A stretch of 64,000 nt of DNA from Doris montereyensis. Its lineage: Eukaryota; Mollusca; Gastropoda; Nudibranchia; Dorididae. Positions 57,261-64,000 of the stretch are shown here, piece by piece. Location: NCBI GenBank assembly GCA_037039925.1, contig JAXRKP010001622.1, positions 38,501 through 102,500 of the forward strand, read 5' to 3'. Position 1 is the stretch's first letter, and the number at the start of each line of letters is the position of its first letter. The notes under the pieces are model-generated. The model did not search any database, was not told the DNA's origin, and saw only the letters and a list, made by a program, of their open reading frames with translations. Position numbers and translations under genes: made by a program.

Positions 57261-57885
57261 TAATACTACATTTCATGCACACAGTGATACTATCTTTCAT
57301 GTACACAGTAATACTACATTTCATGTACACGGTAATACTACATTTCATGTACACAGTAATACTACATTTCATATACACAGTAATACTACAATTCATGTAC
57401 ACAGTAATACTACATTTCATGTACACAGTAATACTACATTTCATGTACACAGTAATACTACATTTCATGTACACAGTAATACTACATTTCATGCATACAG
57501 TTATACTACATTTCATGTACACAGTAATACTACATTTCATGTACACAGTAATACTACAATTCATGTACACAGTAATACTACATTTCATGTACACAGTAAT
57601 ACTACATTTCATGTACACAGTAATACTATCTTCCATGCACACATTAATACTATCGTTCATTAGGACAATAATACTACATTTCAAGCACACATTAATACTA
57701 TCTTTCATGCCATACATTAGTACTGTCTTTCATGCACACATTAATACTATCTTTCATGCACACATTAATACTATCTTTCATGCACACATTAATACTAGCT
57801 ATCATACATACAGTAATACTACTTGTCATGTACATAAATATTACCTTTCATGAGCACAGTAATACTCCCTTTAATGAACATATTC

Positions 57886-58430
<545 letters not shown>

Positions 58431-58447
58431 ATCTGGTTAAATAAGTT

Positions 58448-58740
58448 TTGATTGATAAATAAGGTAATCTCGGGAATTTTGGTAGGATTTTTAATTTTTC
58501 CCGGACTGCCTGTAAACAGCCCAGGGATCTTTAATGTGCCCAGTATTGTGATCTAACCACGGTACCTCCCTTGTATCGTCCGTCTCCGATTGAACTAGGA
58601 TTTGATCCACTTACCTGGACTAGGTGGGTAGATTTTGCTCGAAACAAAAATCGAGAAATTTTTTCAACCGTTGGCGGGCTCCAACCCACTACCTATTAGT
58701 TGAGAGGCTAACGCCCTGTCTCTGGACTGCGGAGTCCCCC
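58448..58740 (-). mobile_element. tRNA-derived SINE (second family), degenerate copy
   Basis: Same plus-strand words as the other copies: TTTTGGTAGGATTT, CCCGGACTGCC, GTAAACAGCC, GGGATCTTTAA. Head on the minus strand has a mutated B box (GGTTGGAGCCC). Confidence 0.75.
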
Positions 58741-58902
58741 GATAAGACATACTACTATAAATTATAAATCTAGATGCACACATATAAACATACTAGACAG
58801 ACTGATAATTATTCAGACATGTAAAGTAATAGATACATGTTATAGCTATGTATATAGATATATAGATAGATGGATGGATGGATGAATGGATGTGTGGATT
58901 GA

Positions 58903-58993
<91 letters not shown>

Positions 58994-60442
58994 ATATATA
59001 AATACATATATAGATAAGTAGATAAATATAAATACATGTATATATATAAATACATATATAGATAAGTAGATAGATAAATAATAGATAGGATGGATAGATA
59101 GATAGATATATCGATAGAAGAAAAAGTATGCGGATCCCCCCCCACCCCTTTGGAATCAATCACACTCGTTCGTAAATAGTCATCTCATTTTTCTGCGTTT
59201 TACTATATTATATGATAAATCACTTTGATTAGGTTGATTCGATTAAACAAAAGTTGAGAGGTTAAAAAACATGTTTTTAAGCTTTCCCTTGCAATTTGGA
59301 TATTCTGATCCGTCTATATTTTTGGGTTGTGTCTTCTTAGGTGTTATATCACAACACTCATAACTGTTGATAGAATTATCAGAAAGGTGAATAATGACTA
59401 TCGTGGTAATAAATTGTCCAGAAGAAGAAGAAGAAGAAGAAGAATAGGTTATTCTGTCGGATGTATGCAAGTTGCCAATTTTAGATATCGTTTAAATTTG
59501 TAAGTCTAGGATTATTCTGAATTTTTGGGGACCTACTAGACACAGCTAGATCAAGATTCAGATTTATATCCCCATCTAGATCTATAATATAATAGTAAAT
59601 AGGCCTTACGCTAGACTAATGGATAAAAAAATAGGTTGTAGATTTTTAAACCAAAGTTCACAAACCACTCAACATTATGAAAACAACTGTCAGAAAACAC
59701 AGTATTATTAGGCTTATTATTATTAGTTTTTCTAAATCCATCTTTTTTGAAAAGGAAAGGAAAATGGTATCTACATAGATTTACATTGTACGAATCTTCA
59801 CACTGACCAATTAGATCTAGAAATCTATAGAAATCTACATCTACATCTAGATCTAGACATAATACTTACACTTAGACGGATGTTAGCCTATGATCGAAAA
59901 GTCGAAAAGTCCAGGTGCAATGACACTAGATCTAATATCTTAATTGAAGTCAATTAAAAAAATGTGGAAGGAATTCGTATATCTGATATGAAAAAGGAAA
60001 AAAATGCAAACAAATCCAAAATAAGCCAATCCAAACAAAACCAAAAACCAAACAGAGCAAAACCCAGAACTATAAATTGCTTGATGACGTTGAAGTCAGA
60101 TAAAGGTAAACTTAAAACGTGTCATGAAATTATTAGCGCTGCTGGTAATAATGCATTAATTAGGTTATCAAGATGGAGATAAAATCATATAAGATATAGA
60201 CTTATGGTAAGGTTGTACTTTCGCCCATAATGTTCACAATGACAGCTTCTCAATGCTCGACTTCTGTGGGCAACTTAGTATCACCCTGCCCTAGATTTAA
60301 CCTGTACTAGTTTATTTTATTTGATGCTTGCCGAGCGGAATGAGGAAGGCGCTGGGGAAGGGGAATGGGGGACCGTCCCTTTCCAGGTTTGTCCCCAAGT
60401 CATGGAAAGGCAGGGGAGGAATTACCATACGGACATACAGGA
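58741..60442. other. unassigned, with TA and GATA microsatellites
   Basis: TA run at 58,907-58,985, GATA/TATA patches to 59,110, a poly-C run (59,135-59,150), a short GAA run near 59,420-59,445, and AGATCTAG words at 59,570-59,860. No gene recognised; the open frame at 59,964-60,182 is lysine/asparagine-rich with no visible similarity. Confidence 0.5.
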
Positions 60443-62345
60443 CATTGGGCCGTCAACATAAACCATGCGCAAGTTGCCTTGCGCCTGGCGCAGCTAGTCA
60501 CACGCACACGTGCGGAACTTTTTGCGCCGGCCGGTAAACTAAGAGTGACCTTGCGTTTCTAAAGTGAGCGTGAAATTAGCTGCGTCGGCGCAGTGTTCGC
60601 GGTTTCTAAGGATCGGTTGTATTTGACTTACAGCGCCTGTGTATTGCCCCTAATGATAACATTTCCTTTGTTGAGTCTACTTTCGAAATCAGATTCTATC
60701 GACTTAAAACCTCGTTTGAGCTTTGACTTCAGAAGAAAAACATTTCACGACAGAAATCCAATACTTTCAAATTTGACAGAGCACAAAAATGAGCGAAAAT
60801 ATTATCAGAATCAGAGACCTCCCATGTGTAGGAAGAGATTAAGATTGAGAAATTTAGAGCTATCTCGGTCTACCGTTACCAATCTAAGTAACTTGCTCAG
60901 CTTTCTGCTGAAATTAGGCCTACTCATCCACATGAATCCAATCCATAAACATAACCACAACATGGAATCTGGCATGTCAATCTTGTCATTTTTTTTCTCT
61001 CCTCTTCAATTCGTCTTTTTTGTTTTCATTGCCATTGCTTATCCTCGTTATTTTCTTCTATTGCTGTTAGATCTTTATCACCTCTTTTTACCTTTCTCGT
61101 TTTCTCGAGTTTTTGTCTTATCCGTCTTTCTCAATTCTTTTCATCTTCTCTGTCTTTGCCGTCTGATGTTCAATTACTTCGTCTCCTTCGTCTTTCTTCA
61201 ATTGTTTCATCTTCTTCACCTTCTGTCTTTCTGCAATTTGTTTGTGTCTCCGTCTTTTTTCAAATTTTTCATCTTCTCTGTCTTTACCGTCTTTTTGCAA
61301 GTTTTTCGTCTTCTCCATCTCTGTTGATTTTTTTCAATTTTTTTTCGGTTTTACTACATCTTTCTTCAATTCGCTCGTTTTCTCTATCTCTTCAAATTTT
61401 TTGTTTTTGCCATCTTTCTTCCATTTTTTCGTCTACCATCTTTCTTCAATTTTGTCGTCTTGTCCATCTTTCTTCAATTTTATCGTCTTCTCCGTCACTT
61501 TCATTTTTTTAGTTTTTTCGTCTCCTCTGTCCTTCTTCAATTTTTTCGCCTTCTCCGTCTCTCTTCAATTTTTTCGCCTTCTCCGTCTCTCTTCAATTTT
61601 TTTATCTTCGTCGGCTTTACCGTCTTTCTTCAATGTTTTCGTTTTCTCCGTCTGTCGTTTTTTATTCAATTTTTCCGTCTTCTCTGTCAGTCTACAATTT
61701 TGTCGTCTTCTCCATCTCTGCTGCTTCTTCAAAATTTTTTGGGTCTTCGCCTTATTCACCATCTCTCGTCAATTTTTTGTCTTCTCCGCCTTTCTACATT
61801 TTTTTGTCTGCAGTTTTTCTGAAATTATTTTCGTCTTTTCCTTCTTTCTTCAATTTTATCATTTTTCAGTCTCTGTTGTTTCTTCAATTTATTCGTCTTC
61901 TCGTTCTTTGCCATCTCTCGTCTTCTCTGTCTTTTAAAATAATTTTCGTCGTCTCCATCTTCTCCGTCTTTTTTTCAATTCTTAATTTTTTTCGTCCTCT
62001 GTCCTTCTTCAATTTTTTCGTCTTTCCTTCTTTACCGTCTCTCGTTAATTTTTTGTCATTTCCGTCTTTCTACATTTTTATGACTGCTGTGTTTCTTAAT
62101 TTTTTTCGTCTTTTCCTTTTTTTCTTCTATGTACTTCTTCCATTTTTTTTTGTCTTTTCGTCTTTCTTCAATTCTTTCAACTTCTCGGTCTTTTGCTGTC
62201 TTTTGTAATTCTTTACATTTTCTCCGTCTTTGTCGTCTTTCTGATTTTTTTTGCATTTTCATCCTCTAATGTGATTCTTTATTTTTTATCTTTGTTTTTT
62301 CCTTTATCTTTCATGGCTTTGTCGCCTTTTTCGTCTTCTCCACCT
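60443..62345 (+). mobile_element. unclassified dispersed element, right copy (inverted relative to 49.3-50.9 kb)
   Basis: Starts CATTGGGCCGTCAAC, shares the CpG-rich head to about 60,925, then a short different stretch and the pyrimidine-rich tail (TCTTCAATTTTTTCGTCTTC) to about 62,345. The tail is the complement of the purine-rich tail of the left copy. The left boundary is set by where similarity to the left copy begins. Confidence 0.7.
60593..61327 (+). CDS. small ORF in the unclassified element, right copy
   Basis: Its first about 105 codons correspond to the ORF at 50,481-50,825, including MITFPLLSLLSK and the basic LTEHKNERKYYQNQRPPMCR, which is fully identical in both. The two copies differ by one base upstream (near 60,610), which shifts the N-terminal part out of frame here. 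The rest of the frame runs into the pyrimidine-rich tail and is hydrophobic low-complexity text. Function unknown. Confidence 0.3.
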   Translation: MFAVSKDRLYLTYSACVLPLMITFPLLSLLSKSDSIDLKPRLSFDFRRKTFHDRNPILSNLTEHKNERKYYQNQRPPMCRKRLRLRNLELSRSTVTNLSNLLSFLLKLGLLIHMNPIHKHNHNMESGMSILSFFFSPLQFVFFVFIAIAYPRYFLLLLLDLYHLFLPFSFSRVFVLSVFLNSFHLLCLCRLMFNYFVSFVFLQLFHLLHLLSFCNLFVSPSFFKFFIFSVFTVFLQVFRLLHLC

Positions 62346-62597
62346 TTCCTAACATGTTAAGTCTTCTATGTCTCTTTCGCCTGTTTAAAAAAAGAAAGAC
62401 CTTAAATTTTCAATCTACTTCAATTTCTACATGGATTTAGTCTCCCCACGATATCGATGACTAAATCTACTTTCAAGTCGAATAATAGCTTTCTAGTGGG
62501 CCTCCTAACCGGCACTCGATCTGCATGTTTTGAAAGACAATTTTTTAATCAAACTAGATCTAGTCTAATTTAGATCCTGTCTAGATTATTCCTTTTC
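62346..62597. other. unassigned sequence
   Basis: No feature recognised between the element and the LINE apart from TAGATCTAGTC-type words. Confidence 0.5.
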
Positions 62598-64000
62598 TTT
62601 CTTTCTTCATCAACTCCCATTCTACCTTCCGGTGTATGGGTTTTAGATCCCGAAATGATCTTTCTCCAGGCTGCCCTGTCCTAGACATTTTCTGTCTTTT
62701 CCTCCTAAAAAAGTTAAATTTCTTTGGATAATGCCTCTTTTATATCTTCTTCCCACTTTCTCCAGGTTTGATCTAGATTTGGTCTTTTTACCTTGAGTTT
62801 TAGCACCGTATACTGATTTAGCTATTCTATTTCATTTATTCCTATCATGTTTACAACCATCTCCAGTTGATTCATTTCTATCTTAGTTTTTATGCTATCT
62901 GCTTTGGTTTGATCTCTTATAGTTGTGTTTCTGATTTTGTCTCTTTCCACCTTCCCTACTACTCTTCTTAGATATTTCATTTCGGCTGCCTGCACCTATC
63001 ATGTATTCCATCTGATCTAGTCAGATTCTCCACTGCCATAGAGGAGAGTAGGACAATATGCTGTTGTATACTGCCATCATGGTCTTAGTTGACAATTCCT
63101 GTTTACCTACAAATGCCTTTCCTAGATGGTTTATATTGCACTTGCCTTTTGATTTTTCTGGCTGATTTTTCTCTTAGTTTTCCTCTGAGTTAATCACTAC
63201 TGCTAATAATTGTAGCTTTGAACTTGTTCTAAAATATCCTTGCCTAATTTAAGATTGTGTGTTTAGCCACCCTAGTTACTAGCATTGTTTTAGGCGATCT
63301 AGATCTAGTCTTTTCCACCTTCCTATAAAGACAGAACAACATAGCATTGTTTTACCTTTTTACATGTTTGCATTTACTCTCATTCCTTTTTTACCTTTTA
63401 TTCATGATTCATTATGTTGATGTTTGACTGGAGGTCCTTTTCTATCATTTTCCAAACAGAACTAAATCATCAGCAAATTAAAGCATTGATACATTTACTG
63501 GTTTGAGCTTTCCCATACCTACATTCATTGTTTTTCATTTTGAGGATGCCTTTCTTTGACTGAATCCATAAATGTAATAAACAAAAGATGACTTAGGATA
63601 CAACCCTGTCTTAGTCCTATATCTACATCAAATTTTGCAGATACATTTCCAGATACTCTCATTGCACATGTTGGTTTATTGTAAAAACATTTAATGGCTT
63701 CTATTAAATTTTGCTCCACGTTGTGTTCTTTTAAGGAATGTTATAGTTCGTAATGTCTCCTAGGGTCAAATCTCTCTAAGTCAATAAAACACAGGTGCAA
63801 GTCAGTGTTTCTCCATGAATTTTTCGATTATTTGTCTAATTGTAAATATGTGGTCTTGTACACTTCTTCCTGGTCTAAATCCACTCTGGTTTTCAAGAAT
63901 ATGATCCTCTACTCTTTTCTTTAGTCTCATTTCCAGAATCCTGGCCCACAGTTTTTCTGAAAAGGACCTAGTGATATCCCTCCTACAGCAAAGAAAAGGA
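62598..64000 (-). mobile_element. RTE-type LINE family A, copy cut by the window end
   Basis: The plus strand starts with the complement of the 3' end (CCCATTCTACCTTCCGGTGT) and runs back through the C-terminal region. A clearly open piece (63,719-63,525) reads MEQNLIEAIKCFYNKPTCAM then GLRQGCILSHLLF, where the family A copy at 31.4 kb has a stop. The last bases are still in the RT (complement of SGFRPGRS near 63,880). Several frame breaks; the 5' end lies beyond the window. Confidence 0.9.

Larger units (their letters stand above)
50950..57885. repeat. 24-bp minisatellite, main array part 2 (6.9 kb)
   Basis: Resumes directly after the inserted element and ends at about 57,885 where AATGAACATATTCATAGG leaves the pattern. 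Successive block types: TTTTATGTACACAGTAATAC (to 52,190), ACTTTCATGTACACAGTAAT (to 53,040), AGTGATACTACC (to 55,560), AGTAATGTCACC (55,950-56,120), TACATTTCATGCACACAGTA (to the end). Confidence 0.97.

Noticed and set aside
33290..57885. CRISPR-like array of short repeats
   Set aside because: The 24-bp units are contiguous with no spacers, the setting is eukaryotic, and no cas-like genes are present.
59964..60182. 72-codon Lys/Asn-rich open frame
   Set aside because: Biased composition, no similarity seen, no supporting context.

Overview
The window reads as nuclear DNA of an animal. It has one split (exon/intron) gene, several decayed LINE, hAT, SINE and LTR-like copies, long CT/GA and TA microsatellites, and a very large minisatellite. 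The mix of RTE-type LINEs, tRNA-derived SINEs and many AGATCTAGATCT-type runs would fit a mollusc, perhaps a gastropod. That placement is inference; nothing here fixes the species.

Left third (about 2.5-22.6 kb): the minus strand carries the 5' half of a carnitine O-palmitoyltransferase 1 (CPT1) gene. Ten coding exons were located by joining splice sites and matching the conserved CPT1 protein order: ATG exon, membrane segment 1, membrane segment 2, the LPRMPVP start of the acyltransferase domain, the LGPKLQ..WW exon, the NSNYY exon, and so on. One short exon was not found, and the catalytic-histidine half would lie left of the window. Four of the ten exons need exactly one extra base to stay in frame, each next to a short homopolymer. 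That pattern matters for deciding between an assembly artefact and a pseudogene. The introns hold an RTE-type LINE fragment, a hAT transposon corpse with a shorter relative 6 kb away, a solo-LTR-like block nested in another LINE fragment, a SINE, and a Penelope-like hammerhead-ribozyme remnant.

Middle (22.7-33.2 kb): a mobile-element cluster. A long, diverged inverted repeat (arms of about 1.0-1.2 kb) surrounds a spacer with a small TIR element, a CpG-rich stretch and a small outlying patch of the minisatellite. One arm is split by a 3.3 kb RTE-type LINE with a clean 12-bp target-site duplication; the other arm gives the empty site. A 162-bp sequence occurs twice with no visible difference, once filling a break inside a SINE.

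Right half (33.3-57.9 kb): about 23 kb of a 24-bp minisatellite in homogenised blocks with larger duplications and dimeric or trimeric higher-order units. Because 24 bp is eight codons, it gives huge but meaningless-looking open frames. It is interrupted at 49.3-50.9 kb by an unclassified element, a 470-bp CpG-rich head with a small ORF plus a purine-rich repeat tail. A second copy lies in opposite orientation at 60.4-62.3 kb. The window closes inside another minus-strand copy of the RTE-type LINE.
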